A stretch of 64,000 bases of DNA, from the NCBI RefSeq assembly GCF_020514115.1, contig NZ_VTKZ01000001.1, positions 248,001-312,000 of the forward strand, given 5' to 3'. Shown piece by piece: positions 51,051-60,024 of the stretch. How positions within the stretch are numbered: the first letter of the stretch is position 1; every line of letters starts with the position of its first letter. Source of the stretch: Synechococcus sp. MU1642. Its GTDB lineage: Bacteria; Cyanobacteriota; Cyanobacteriia; PCC-6307; Cyanobiaceae. The position numbers and the translations under genes are program-made. The notes below the pieces were generated by a model. That model was not told the origin of the DNA and made no database searches. It saw only the letters and a program-made list of their open reading frames with translations.

Positions 51051-51424
51051 CACTGCTCAATGAGAATCATTCCCGCCTGATCGTTTTTTGCGTTGGCGCG
51101 AACATCACGGCAATCGCCTTTGGAGGGAATAGGGAGCATGCTCCCTAGCTTGCTCCTCCCCGCTTTTAGAGAGAAGCGGACTTTCAGCAGGAAGAGATGT
51201 ATCCGCAGGCCCACCTACGGGATACATCGCAGTCCTGGTTTGAACTTACCTAAAAAAAGTTCCCAAAGAGCCCACTCCTCGGGAACGACTCGTGCATGCG
51301 TCGAGAACTTAATGCTGCGCAATCTCCCTTAACAATGAGCAATTGTGCTCAGTCTGGGGGTGCTGGGTCTCGTTTTGGCTGCTCTTTCGCCTGTGTCGCG
51401 TTTGACGCGTTGCCAGCCCCCAAT

Positions 51425-51449
51425 AAAAAACCCCTGCCATGGGCAGGGG
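51425..51449 (-). terminator. Rho-independent terminator (minus strand)
   Basis: On the minus strand CCCCTGCC pairs with GGCAGGGG around a three-base loop, then six T. It terminates the small gene at 51482-51661. Confidence 0.93.
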
Positions 51450-51481
51450 TTGAAGAACGTTGTTGTTCTTGGCTGATCGGT

Positions 51482-51661
51482 TCAGAGGCCGAGGAATTTG
51501 GCCGGAATTCCATCCAGGCTGTTGTTGCCCATCATCTGGAAGATGACGTTGATCAGCATTCCTCCGATGTGGAAGGCTCCCACCAGAGCCAGGCCTCTCC
51601 AGAGTTTTTCAGCTGCTGCTGGGGGCTGATTGTTGGTCCAGGTGCCGGATCCATTGGTCAT
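51482..51661 (-). CDS. Small membrane protein
   Basis: The 59-residue protein has a hydrophilic start and one membrane span (LALVGAFHIGGMLINVIFQM). Its AEKLWRGLALVG segment loosely recalls the high-light-inducible protein pattern AEKLNGR, but the chlorophyll-binding ExxNGR motif is not present. A terminator follows directly. Function unknown. Confidence 0.68.
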   Translation of the reverse strand: MTNGSGTWTNNQPPAAAEKLWRGLALVGAFHIGGMLINVIFQMMGNNSLDGIPAKFLGL

Positions 51662-52900
51662 CGGTTGATCGCAACTTCGATCACGTTGGCGAAAGAACTT
51701 GTAGGGGTCCAGCAGTCGTCACTGACATTCACCAGCGCAAGGATGGAGAGCATTGGCGAGCACCAAGGCAAGTAGGTATTGCTGCTCTGGCATTACTCGA
51801 TCAACCCGTCGTAGAGATCGAATCATCAGCCCAAAAGAGGCTGTCATGTTTGAGGTCCTCAAGGGTCATACCGGTAGCTGCCAGCGGAGAACCTGTCTCA
51901 AGTGGGAAATCAACGGTTAGTTGTCAGCTCTTGATCGAAAAAACCTGATGCAGCTGTTGTGCCAAGCCGACAAACAAGCCTGCATCGACGATGTCGGCCT
52001 CGATCCCGATGCCGGCCTGGATGGAAATTGATTGACGCTTCTATCTCCACTTCTGATGGCCCTTTCGTCAAGGCGCCATGGCGCTCAGGCTTCCCCTCTT
52101 GCACCCAAGCCATAACTGTGGGGTCCAACGGAAAGGGCCAAGACCAAGCCAAATGTTTTTGATGTCATCAGCGCACGGGTGGTGAACAGCTCCGCCATCC
52201 TGTTTTGAACATCGTGTTCCAGGCTTCTATCGCGTTGTGCCGCAGCATCCGCCGCCGGGTCTGGGGCACCGGTGGATTGGGCGGAATCTATCTGTAGGTG
52301 TGCACCGCCACAGATTGAGCATGATCTTTGGCTGCGTCCGGTTTGAACTGCACCACCTTCTGCTGCTCTGGGTTTACCAGCCAGCCTTCTCCTCCAGGCT
52401 GTTGCGGTGGTTCATGGGTTGCGCGGTTACGGGGCAAGACGGCTGGGGCGACGGCAAAAGAGGACACCTCTGCAAAACACTGCTGCAGGAGCGACGCCCC
52501 GGCTTCACGATGGCGAATTCGCAGCTTGGACGGTGGCCCGATTCGAGCAGGAAGCCTTTCGGGCCTCAAGGGCGCTGGCGAGTCCAACGGAACATTGATG
52601 GATGCGTTGTTGTTGTGCTCGAGAAAAAGAAGCTTGTCTCAGTCAAAACGAGGCTTGAGAAAAGCTTCTGGTGACCTTGGCTTGCGACCACAGTCCAACC
52701 AAGGCGAGGCACCTTTGCACTGGTTGATGCGTGAGTCCAGGTTCTCGAGCAAGATCTCGAGCATCTTTTTGTTTCTCAAAGAAAAACATAAAGTTTTGTA
52801 GTTGATCGATAAGCAAGAATACGAAATTAAACTTATTGGTTCAAAAAGTTATTAGGGCTTCATTCTTTTTTCGCATACATTCTGGCAAATCCAGAAAGCG
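51662..52900. other. Long region without a convincing gene
   Basis: Frames of 60-157 codons exist on both strands but overlap each other, lack ribosome sites and have unlikely composition (many Cys, Arg, Pro). Decayed coding sequence is the likeliest content. Confidence 0.5.
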
Positions 52901-53188
52901 ATGTCCTGCCGTCAGGTTGAAGATTTTTCCCAGAAAATTGCCTCGGACTTTGCCGCAGCCTGCAGGACTGATGAGGAGAGTGAGGATTGTTTTGGTACTG
53001 CCTACAACTACGGTCGCGACCATGTGACCCGTCTGACCCACGAAATCATTCGGCTTCAGCGGGAGAGTGGTTTATCGCGAAAGGAGATTGTTGAATCGAT
53101 TAAAGACTTGGCCAGTCATATGAATGCACTTTCTTATGTGTTTCTTGTGGCGGCCGATATTGCCGAGAAAGCCCTGGTTCATGATTGA
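52901..53188 (+). CDS. Small helical hypothetical protein
   Basis: The 95-residue helical protein contains DFAAACRTDEESEDCFGTAY and RKEIVESIKDLASHM. It overlaps the next gene by 8 bp. Function unknown. Confidence 0.68.
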   Translation: MSCRQVEDFSQKIASDFAAACRTDEESEDCFGTAYNYGRDHVTRLTHEIIRLQRESGLSRKEIVESIKDLASHMNALSYVFLVAADIAEKALVHD

Positions 53189-53435
53189 TCCCGATAACGC
53201 GACCGCACACAACGAGTCAGCTGAAGATGCTCCTTGTTACGCTCCGCGCGGCGATTTTCTGATCGGTCTTGCTCAGGAAGCGCTTTCCTTCACGAGGATA
53301 CGGAAGCTTGAGAAGGAGATCGCTGTGATCAAATCAGCGCTGCAGGGCTGTGACAACAAACCAACAACGCGTCGCGCTAAGCAGCTCACGACGCGTCTTG
53401 AAAAGCTCAAGGATGAACTGAATAGCACTTCGTAG
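53181..53435 (+). CDS. Small coiled-coil protein
   Basis: The 84-residue product has a likely coiled coil toward its C-terminus (IRKLEKEIAVIKSALQGC, LTTRLEKLKDELNS). It starts inside the preceding gene. Function unknown. Confidence 0.63.
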   Translation: MIDPDNATAHNESAEDAPCYAPRGDFLIGLAQEALSFTRIRKLEKEIAVIKSALQGCDNKPTTRRAKQLTTRLEKLKDELNSTS

Positions 53436-53477
53436 GCATCACTGCCACAACTCGAGCGATGTTTTCCGCCAGGTTGT

Positions 53478-53867
53478 TCAGACCCTGCTGTAACCGAGCT
53501 TGGTTTCAAAGATCTTGAGTGGAAGTCCAAAGGACTCCATAAGCTGCCGGCATTCATCGCCAACCGTTCCGTAAACCTCAACGCTGAAGCCATCGCCAAG
53601 CTCCGCATGCTTCTTCAGATACTTCTGAACAGGAGGGTTGGAGACATGGGCGCTGAACGCCTCGTCGTTGGCGTAGACCTCTGACCACACGAACGACTGA
53701 GGATCGTCTGGGTCTTGATCAAAGGTGTGATGAATCATGCCGGGCTCAGAAGCCTGAACTGCTTCATCGGTGACGCGGGCGAGCTCCAGGTACTGGTCAA
53801 CACAACCGGGCTTGACGTGGATTCGTGCCAGCAACATGAAGGGTGTGGACTTGTCGAAGCTGGCCAT
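53478..53867 (-). CDS. Antibiotic-biosynthesis-monooxygenase-domain protein (YgiN-like)
   Basis: The 129-residue ABM fold is seen in FMLLARIHVKPGCVDQYLEL, EPGMIHHTFDQDPDDP, SFVWSEVYANDEAFSAHVSN and VQKYLKK. Such small dimeric proteins act on quinones or other small aromatics, or as heme-degrading relatives. The actual substrate is unknown. Confidence 0.85.
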   Translation of the reverse strand: MASFDKSTPFMLLARIHVKPGCVDQYLELARVTDEAVQASEPGMIHHTFDQDPDDPQSFVWSEVYANDEAFSAHVSNPPVQKYLKKHAELGDGFSVEVYGTVGDECRQLMESFGLPLKIFETKLGYSRV

Positions 53868-53909
53868 TGGCTCTCAGGCGGTGCCCAAGTGTTCCATGGA
53901 TTCAGGTTG

Positions 53910-53937
53910 AAAAAAACCTGGAGGTGCACTCTCCAGG
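53910..53937 (-). terminator. Rho-independent terminator (minus strand)
   Basis: On the minus strand CCTGGAG pairs with CTCCAGG, then seven T. It serves the 53980 gene. Confidence 0.9.
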
Positions 53938-53979
53938 GGAACCCATGCTTCTGTTCAAATCACGTTCAAATGGAGCTGA

Positions 53980-54225
53980 TCAGGCAGCTAGAGGCTGTTG
54001 TTTCAGTGATAAGCGACCGCCAGCCATCGAGTTGTGAACCAAGTCTTCGGCGTAGCGGCGGCCTGCTTGTTGGGCTTCTCGAACACTTTTGAAATTGCCA
54101 ACAAAGTCGTATTGCTTTCCATCAACCGTTGCCGCAACTGCATAGAGCCTGTCAGCAACCTTGCTCACAGACCAGCGCAAAAAGCAGGCCGGGGAGTTCT
54201 TCTGACTGTGCATACTGTCCTCCAT
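53980..54225 (-). CDS. Small basic protein, possible DNA/RNA-binding fold
   Basis: The protein has the pattern LYAVAATVDGKQYDFVGNFK, then SVREAQQAGRRYAEDLV. ATG 54225 gives 81 residues; an in-frame ATG 12 bp downstream (54213) is the alternative. A terminator follows 42 bp downstream. Function unknown. Confidence 0.62.
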   Translation of the reverse strand: MEDSMHSQKNSPACFLRWSVSKVADRLYAVAATVDGKQYDFVGNFKSVREAQQAGRRYAEDLVHNSMAGGRLSLKQQPLAA

Positions 54226-54986
54226 GAATCAACGGGACGACTTAAGCACTTGCTTTCTAGTTTGCTTATAAACCTTTAAATATCGCAAATAGGTAATTAT
54301 ATTTCTTTCATTATCTTCTGATTAAGGTCTCATCGGATCGAATGTTGCTGAGGGCGTGACCGGCGTTTTCGAGCAGCTCCCTCTGCCGCGATGGCTGACC
54401 TTCAACCAAGCTGCGACCTAACGATGTGGAGCCACGAAACCGCGAGGAGAAACGAGTCCTCCTCGAGCGATGCGGTATCCGTACAAGTACGTTCGCCACT
54501 TCAAACAGATTTGCGCCTGACGCACTGAATTTCTAAAGCTTTAAGGCGCAGAGAGATTTCCCCGTTGATCGCTCTCAAAGGGGAAATTCTTCTGCCAGCA
54601 CCAGGGTCGCTCGCCCCGTGCTGCTCAGCACTACATCTGGTCTGCAGGCAACTGTGGGTTTAATGATGAGGCCATACAGCAGGCTTGTCCGGAAATTTCT
54701 GAAGTTGTTCTGATACGCCAAAAATTTCGGCAGATCCAGATGATGGTTGCGATTGATACGGACTCGTCGAATGCTCGATTGCCCCCGCCTTGTGAAGAGT
54801 TTCTCCCAGGCCTTTTGATCGATGGGGCACGGGAGAAAGGCTGGATTCGCTAGACAAACGGACCCAGCAGTTGCCGCTGACTTGGGTCCGCGTCCCGGGC
54901 TAGGCGCATGAGACCAGGACGCAGTACACATAAGCCATTGGAGCCAGTGGATTCAGCGAAATTCGCTACTCAAATGGCTCCACTGG
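54226..54986. other. Region with only doubtful reading frames
   Basis: Minus frames at 54311-54499 (62 aa) and 54575-54931 (118 aa, with NRNHHLDLPKFLAYQNNFRN) may be remnants of genes. Neither has a recognisable family or ribosome site. Confidence 0.35.
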
Positions 54987-55187
54987 TCAGGTGCGTGCTT
55001 TGCAGAAATTGGTTGAATATGGGAATCGGTAGCCAAGCTCCATCTCCTCCAGCTGCTCTTCGGCGAGGTAGAGGCTGCGCGTGAAAAAGCACACGTTCTC
55101 GCTATCGCAAACCAGAAACTTGCCGGCTTCGATTTTTTGGATGGATGAACCGCGAGGTGTCTGAGCAATCAAGTCTGCTTGAGCCAT
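54987..55187 (-). CDS. Small hypothetical protein
   Basis: The ATG at 55187 gives 66 residues with IQKIEAGKFLVCDSENVCFF then SLYLAEEQLEEMELGYRF. An earlier ATG at 55202 is possible. Function unknown. Confidence 0.55.
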   Translation of the reverse strand: MAQADLIAQTPRGSSIQKIEAGKFLVCDSENVCFFTRSLYLAEEQLEEMELGYRFPYSTNFCKART

Positions 55188-55377
55188 TGAGCGTGCTGGC
55201 AAATCTCCCCTGTCATGGCTTTCATCGTTTTCGTTTGGTCGTTACAACGCTCACACATTCGACAATGTCATTGCTCAAGCTTCTTGGTAACAACAGATAC
55301 TCAGGTTAAGCGTTAAAAAGAATCTCACTCACCAGCCCAAAAATGGGCTATTTACGGTCTTGTTTGAAAACGATGTG

Positions 55378-55872
55378 ATGAAATGGCTGCTCTCAAAGCT
55401 CGGTTTACTCAAGCAGGACAACAAGCCCCAGAACCGTAAGGAAGATTTCTCGTTTTTTAAGACCTCGGTTCACTCCAATGCCATTGCATGTCAATGGCTT
55501 ATAAGGAAGCAAACTCAGCTCTTCCTCAGGCAAAGCAAGGGGTCAGCATTAATGATCAGAATGAGGGATGCATCCGGTGACGGCACTGTTGCGAGCAAGT
55601 TGGTGGAGCTCAGCCTCAAGGCAACGCAAGCACATATTGAAGCTCCATCTGCAAGTGGCCAGATGCTCCTTGAGCTTGGTTATCGAACTATTGGAGGTGA
55701 CTTTATTACGCTTGAGTATTCATTCGTTGATCTGGGTCCCAAAAAATTTGTGCAGCCAGAGTTGTCCAATTGGTTCAACAAGGAATCAGATGATATTCAC
55801 CAGGAAATGTATGACTTGGCGATCAAAGGAAGAGCCCTTGGAGGATCAGAAGTCATGCCCATGGGCCGGTAG
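55378..55872 (+). CDS. DUF4912-like protein
   Basis: The core (SALMIRMRDASGD, then MLLELGYRTIGGDFITLEYS) follows the strand pattern of DUF4912 (L-LR--D--G ... ELGY--GDF--L--S). The 164 residues have a charged start. The ATG at 55378 is chosen; a TTG at 55360 would add six residues. Function of the family is not established. Confidence 0.58.
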   Translation: MKWLLSKLGLLKQDNKPQNRKEDFSFFKTSVHSNAIACQWLIRKQTQLFLRQSKGSALMIRMRDASGDGTVASKLVELSLKATQAHIEAPSASGQMLLELGYRTIGGDFITLEYSFVDLGPKKFVQPELSNWFNKESDDIHQEMYDLAIKGRALGGSEVMPMGR

Positions 55873-56135
55873 CTCAGGTCGTTATACGGAATGGTTCTTG
55901 TATGGTGAATATAACGGTGTGAATGATGTAAAAATCACCGACCCACCTTGCGAGTCTCAAACAATGTCCATCGATTTGCTTCAGGCTAGGTCTCATTTTT
56001 TTTGAGCTTTTCGAAAGCTGCCATCACGTTTGCAGTGGCTACCGCTTGAGACTCTCCAGTGTTTTGCATCCGTCTCTCTACAAGCTTTTCTATCAGTCTC
56101 TGCGTGGAGTCCATTCAGTCGTCGGTGCTTAGAAC

Positions 56136-56318
56136 TCAACGGTGAGCCAGGAACGCCAGGACGTACCCGATTACTAGACCTTTGCCGAAGGTGAGCCAGA
56201 GCATTTGGTACTTGCTCAGACCAAACCGCTGCCTTATCCGCTTGATAAAAGTCTGATGCCAGAGAAGGACCGAGTTGGTCGCTTTGGCCTTTTTTGATTT
56301 TTTGGTTTTCTTGCCCAT
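56136..56318 (-). CDS. Small membrane protein with Lys-rich start
   Basis: The ATG at 56318 gives 60 residues: MGKKTKKSKKAKATNSVLLW, then RFGLSKYQMLWL and a membrane span (FGKGLVIGYVLAFLAH). Function unknown. Confidence 0.6.
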   Translation of the reverse strand: MGKKTKKSKKAKATNSVLLWHQTFIKRIRQRFGLSKYQMLWLTFGKGLVIGYVLAFLAHR

Positions 56319-56667
56319 TCGCCAAGGATGGCAGCGATTCTCTGGAACGCCCAATCTGCTCGAAGGGTTGATGAGACAACAAAAAGAGGGTAGCCCCTTA
56401 GCCATCCCTCTAGACGCATTCGGAGGCAACACTTCCACATGAATCAGTCCGGTTCAGTTTGGTGTGCAATGTGCAGCCTTTCGAACTGAATTGCAGATGA
56501 ATTAGGCGTTTCTTCTTAGTGAGATTCGTTATCGAGGCGTTGTGGTAATGGACTATGCGCGCGCACCACTGCTTTTGCGCGAATGGGAGATGAACGATGC
56601 ACGTTGCCTCGCCCGCGTCCCCCTGACTCTTCATCGACTTAGCAGAGCGCAGCGTCGCAACCTTGCT
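56319..56667. other. Intergenic region
   Basis: A minus frame (56410-56676) starts inside the 3' box of the repeat element; its composition is doubtful. No other feature is recognised. Confidence 0.4.
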
Positions 56668-56837
56668 GCGGCTCATTTGGTCACTGCCATTGCCTCATTG
56701 GGTCGTCATTGAACCTATGGGCTCGGCGACGGTGTCGTTGGAGCGTCCATAACCTCCATCCAATCGAACCTGCATAACCATTGGGAGCTGACAAGGAAGC
56801 TGGCTTCTCTCTGACCAGGGGGGAGTCAGTTCAGCGT
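56668..56837 (-). ncRNA. Structured repeat element, copy F (minus strand)
   Basis: Read on the minus strand, stem 1 is CTGACT with AGCCAG, stem 2 is CCAAT (56784-56780) with ATTGG (56764-56760), and stem 3 is GGAG with CTCC (56757-56740). The 3' box GGCAGTGACCAAATGAGCC (56688-56670) is nearly identical to that of copy C, 28 kb away. Confidence 0.75.
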
Positions 56838-56925
56838 GATTGGCGTCTGAACAGCGCCAAGTGATATTTGCAAGTGCGATTTGCTCATGGCGTGGTCTCG
56901 TGGAATCAATAGTGGATCTTGTGAC

Positions 56926-57024
56926 ATGACTCCTCTTGTGCTGCCCCTCGCTGGCCTGGTGCTGGTTTTGGCTCAAATTATCTACGGGTCTCAAACGCAG
57001 AGCCAAGACCGAGAACTCCATTAA
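56926..57024 (+). CDS. Possible 32-residue membrane peptide
   Basis: An ATG frame gives one hydrophobic helix (PLVLPLAGLVLVLAQIIYG) and a polar tail. It is divergent from repeat copy F. Function unknown. Confidence 0.4.
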   Translation: MTPLVLPLAGLVLVLAQIIYGSQTQSQDRELH

Positions 57025-57322
57025 TCAGGCATCCACTGCGACGTTGCTTTGGCTCAAGGGATACTGTCGCTATTTCGTCTCAATCGCTCTCAACCCATAG
57101 CTGGGATGTTGAAAGTTCTGCGGCAACGGAGTCTCAATCCAAAGGGCACCAAGTCCACTGCACGCTCACAACACCACTGACACCTCTGCTAGTGAAATGT
57201 CCTGGGAATCAGCTCAGTGTTGTGGGACGGGTGCTGAAAAGCATCAAGCATTTCTAGTGATTCAACTAGCAGTTGAAACGAACGACCACTTGAGCCACAA
57301 CTGGTTTGTCGCAACAACTCAG
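57025..57322. other. Intergenic region
   Basis: Nothing is recognised before the duplicated segment, which begins near 57269. Confidence 0.45.
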
Positions 57323-57511
57323 ATGGGTTTCAATGCTGAGCAACGCAAAGTAGAAACCACGAGCTCCATTCGTATTGCAGCTGGACTCATTCTCGGGTTG
57401 AGTTGTTTCACTGTGGTGCTGACCGGTGGGATCTTTGTTGGACAGTCCATCGGTGAGGCGTTGAACACGCTTCAGACCATCGCTCCGGTTGAGGTTGACC
57501 CTCTTCGCTGA
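57323..57511 (+). CDS. Small membrane protein (intact copy of a duplicated gene)
   Basis: The 62-residue product has one membrane span (IRIAAGLILGLSCFTVVLTG) and an acidic-then-basic tail. A decayed copy lies at 62751-62940, so this one is the likely functional member. It is convergent with the small gene at 57526. Function unknown. Confidence 0.62.
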   Translation: MGFNAEQRKVETTSSIRIAAGLILGLSCFTVVLTGGIFVGQSIGEALNTLQTIAPVEVDPLR

Positions 57512-57525
57512 ATCGTCTGATCAGA

Positions 57526-57693
57526 TCAGGCCCTAACTTCCGCCTTGACATCGGACTTGTGATGTACCTCCACTGAGGTTGCTTCAGCAGACTTGCTGCG
57601 GGGGCATTTACCAGTGTTGGCGGCGTTTGCAAAAGCGGCCATAACCATGATCACAGTGCCTACCAAAAAGGCCAGATTCGGATGGGGATTCAC
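57526..57693 (-). CDS. Small membrane protein (copy of a duplicated gene)
   Basis: The GTG at 57693 gives 55 residues with a span (NLAFLVGTVIMVMAAFANAA) and tail NTGKCPRSKSAEATSVEVHH. A related but start-less copy lies at 62955-63117. Function unknown. Confidence 0.55.
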   Translation of the reverse strand: MNPHPNLAFLVGTVIMVMAAFANAANTGKCPRSKSAEATSVEVHHKSDVKAEVRA

Positions 57694-57838
57694 ATGAGGC
57701 TGATCTGAGATCTCCGGGCCCTACTGGCTAAATCTTGTGGTTTATCCGAAGGCGCATTGCGTTGATCCTCTAGACAGTGGTTGTCAAAATATTGGACACC
57801 TGGAGGCATCATGAGACAGCGCAATACAACTCATAATT

Positions 57839-58038
57839 GTGAGTGCCGCTACGAGGCACCTTGGGTATAAAAGTCGTTCGCAGCTCTACACGCTGATCAA
57901 TGACGGCTTGCCGGATCACATGTGCATGTCCAGACGCCGAGTGGGCAGCGTTTGAAGGATCTTGATGGATTGCAGAAGACACTGGAGGGCTTATGTCAAA
58001 GGGGTGTCGATGGTATTTTTCTTTGGAAGACTCTTTGA
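57839..58038 (+). pseudogene. Frameshifted AlpA/excisionase-like HTH gene
   Basis: Starting at GTG 57839 the frame reads LGYKSRSQLYTLINDGLPDH and CMSRRRVGS, the layout of small HTH proteins that bind DNA. A stop follows at 57953, but the +1 frame continues with QRLKDLDGLQKTLEGLCQRG to 58038. A single-base change therefore splits a protein of about 65 residues. Confidence 0.55.
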
Positions 58039-58049
58039 TATTGGCTGCT

Positions 58050-58256
58050 TTATTTCTTGCTCTTTCGGCACAAGTCTTCTAGGTCAAACTCTTGGGGCGG
58101 AAGCCTGTAGGACCGTGAGTAAGTTCTCTTCGCGATCCTTCTGAGTAGAAGGAAAGCAAGTGCCAGCACAAGCAGCAGAAGAGCTTCGATAGCAACAGTG
58201 TGGCCCTTACCGTCGTCATCCCAGATGAGGAAGATGGCGCTGTCACCATCACTCAT
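58050..58256 (-). CDS. Small membrane protein
   Basis: The 68-residue protein has a Asp-rich start, one span (ALLLLVLALAFLLLRRI) and a basic tail (RTYSRSYRLPPQEF). It overlaps the upstream paralogue gene by 4 bp and is last in a three-gene unit. Function unknown. Confidence 0.58.
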   Translation of the reverse strand: MSDGDSAIFLIWDDDGKGHTVAIEALLLLVLALAFLLLRRIAKRTYSRSYRLPPQEFDLEDLCRKSKK

Positions 58257-58441
58257 GCAATAAGGGGTCTGCCATGACGAACGATCGAGGTTACTCGGTT
58301 GGTGGTTGCGTCAACCACCATGTAAGTGCACATCAGCGCTTTCGACTTTGTGCGGGCACACAAGTAGGCCCTGAATTCAGTTTGGAAGTAGAGCTCCTTG
58401 ACCCAACGGTCGGGAGCTTCTTGCTTAACGACGTTGTACAC
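58253..58441 (-). CDS. Small paralogous protein, member 2
   Basis: With GTG 58441 as start the 62-residue protein aligns end to end with those at 58526-58744 and 59392-59580: DRWVKELYFQTEFRAYLCAR, then YMVVDATTNRVTSIVRHGRP. The frame is open upstream to 58525. Second in a three-gene unit. Function unknown. Confidence 0.62.
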   Translation of the reverse strand: MYNVVKQEAPDRWVKELYFQTEFRAYLCARTKSKALMCTYMVVDATTNRVTSIVRHGRPLIA

Positions 58442-58525
58442 GACTATTGCCTGGTTCCTTGCTCTAGCAATGCCTTTGATGTGCCAGCCCAAACTACGGA
58501 ATTTCCGCTGTTTGGGCACCAGCAC

Positions 58526-58744
58526 TTATCCAACGAGTCGGTCATCTTCAGCCAGGATCGCTTTTCCTTTTGAAACCCTCAGCACCTCACCTGAGTTGCC
58601 AGAGCTTTCGTACACGACTCGATAGAGTCCGAAAGTATTTAGCGATTTGGCTCGGGCGTTGGTGAAAGCTTTGAACTCAGTTTCGAAGCACTGCTCCTGA
58701 AACCAAATGTCGGGACCATCGCTTCGTTCAACACAGAACATCAT
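58526..58744 (-). CDS. Small paralogous protein, member 1
   Basis: The 72-residue protein contains DIWFQEQCFETEFKAFTNAR and LYRVVYESSGNSGEVLRVSK, matching the family pattern F-TE-KA--AR ... Y-VV--. First gene of a three-gene unit. Function unknown. Confidence 0.62.
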   Translation of the reverse strand: MMFCVERSDGPDIWFQEQCFETEFKAFTNARAKSLNTFGLYRVVYESSGNSGEVLRVSKGKAILAEDDRLVG

Positions 58745-58887
58745 CCGTATCCCTTGATGTACTCAGCTTGGTCAGGGCAGAGCTGCTTGCTTGCTATCTC
58801 CAAATGAGCTTCGGGATCATGTCTTCAGTTGGCGACCAGTGAGCAAGGGGCCCAGTCAGCTTTAGGAGGCCAGCTCGTCAATGGCAC

Positions 58888-59052
58888 ATGATGCTCTTGG
58901 CCCGAGAATTTGTGTTGATCACCCTTACGAAATCACTGTTCAGCTGGAAGACCGCAGGAATCCTTGCGGGGATGAAGCTGGTAACACTTGCTGTTGTACT
59001 TGGCCTGGCCCGTGCAGGGCTTCTTCCCCAGTGGTTTCCGCACTGGGGTTAG
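58888..59052 (+). CDS. Possible small membrane protein
   Basis: The ATG frame encodes a hydrophobic protein of 54 residues (AGILAGMKLVTLAVVLGLAR). A ribosome site (AGGAGG, 58864-58869) is better placed for an ATG at 58881 in another frame, so the real reading is uncertain. Confidence 0.4.
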   Translation: MMLLAREFVLITLTKSLFSWKTAGILAGMKLVTLAVVLGLARAGLLPQWFPHWG

Positions 59053-59391
59053 CCCCTTCAGGAGCCCAGCTCATCTCCTTCTGTCATGTGGGATCCCAGC
59101 GCTTGCAATTCTTCCTCAGGTCCTGGCCCTGCTGTTTTTGCAGGGTCGGCCACTCTCTTCAACTTGGGCCACATCGCTTTCTCAAGTGCCGTCAGCTTTG
59201 GAGATGTCTCATGCAATCCAGCTTCAGCCCCGTCTCCTCGCGGCAATGATGAAGCGGTCTGTCTTGTCGACACCGTCGAATCACATCCTTAAAGAGAACG
59301 ACGGTTGCAACGTAGACATACGAAATGGGCGTGCATCGAATGCCAGTTAGACCTCACTTCAAACGAGAGCAGGAGCTAATTGGGACTCCAT

Positions 59392-59580
59392 TCACCCCAC
59401 AAAATCTTGGCCGTCGCGAACGATTGCTTTCAAAGCGTTAGTGGTCTGGTCGACAACTCTGTAAATGCACGCCTTGACCTTCGATATGTCACGTGCTCGG
59501 AGATAGGCCTTTACATCAGTTTTAATGCACAAGTCCTTAATACAATGGTCAGAAGTGTTCTCTTGATGGATGCAGTACAA
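59392..59580 (-). CDS. Small paralogous protein, member 3
   Basis: The 62-residue protein (CIKDLCIKTDVKAYLRARDI, IYRVVDQTTNALKAIVRDGQ) belongs to the same family as the two proteins at 58.25-58.74 kb but stands alone. Function unknown. Confidence 0.62.
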   Translation of the reverse strand: MYCIHQENTSDHCIKDLCIKTDVKAYLRARDISKVKACIYRVVDQTTNALKAIVRDGQDFVG

Positions 59581-59642
59581 GGGTTGTCATTACTCACTCC
59601 TATTGGTTCTAAAGCAGTCCGGCAGTCCTGTTCGAGAACTGA

Positions 59643-59804
59643 TTAAGCAGTTCTCTCGTCTGCTAGAGCGGTAATACGCAGTGCACGGCATTGGGCGGGT
59701 CGCAAGTTGAACTCATCGATCAGCAGGCGCTGAATTGCGCCATTTGTCCTTCGTCCCTTCGCCAGCTCACGGGAACGTTGGATTTGTTCTGAGGAAAAAG
59801 TCAT
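59643..59804 (-). CDS. Small basic protein, third of a tiny-gene operon
   Basis: The 53-residue protein has SEQIQRSRELAKGRRTNGAI and LLIDEFNLRPAQCRAL. It follows the 59867 gene by 62 bp. Function unknown. Confidence 0.6.
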   Translation of the reverse strand: MTFSSEQIQRSRELAKGRRTNGAIQRLLIDEFNLRPAQCRALRITALADERTA

Positions 59805-59866
59805 TCGCCCCTTGAAGCAAGTGAACGGTAGTGATTGACAAGCCCTTTAGAGCTTGGTGGCTTTAA

Positions 59867-60019
59867 TCAAGGAATCTTGGTGACAGTCAGGTCAGGCCTC
59901 TTATGAAGAAGTCGCTGAACTTCACGCATTCCTCTGACCACATGGCAGATGCCTTGATGATCGCAAACTCTGTAGTACTCAAAGCCTTCTGGCGCGTTGG
60001 TTAGCTTGGTAGGACTCAT
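59867..60019 (-). CDS. Small protein, second of a tiny-gene operon
   Basis: The 50-residue protein contains GFEYYRVCDHQGICHVVRGM, which recalls the Y-VVD--T--V--IVR-G core of the three paralogues nearby. It starts 5 bp after the upstream stop. Function unknown. Confidence 0.6.
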   Translation of the reverse strand: MSPTKLTNAPEGFEYYRVCDHQGICHVVRGMREVQRLLHKRPDLTVTKIP

Positions 60020-60024
60020 CTCAT

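Noticed and set aside
51482-51661. High-light-inducible (Hlip) protein
   Set aside because: The ExxNGRxAM chlorophyll-binding helix motif is missing.
52237-52801. Two overlapping + strand genes of 145-157 codons
   Set aside because: The frames overlap each other and a minus frame, have unlikely Cys/Arg content and no ribosome site.
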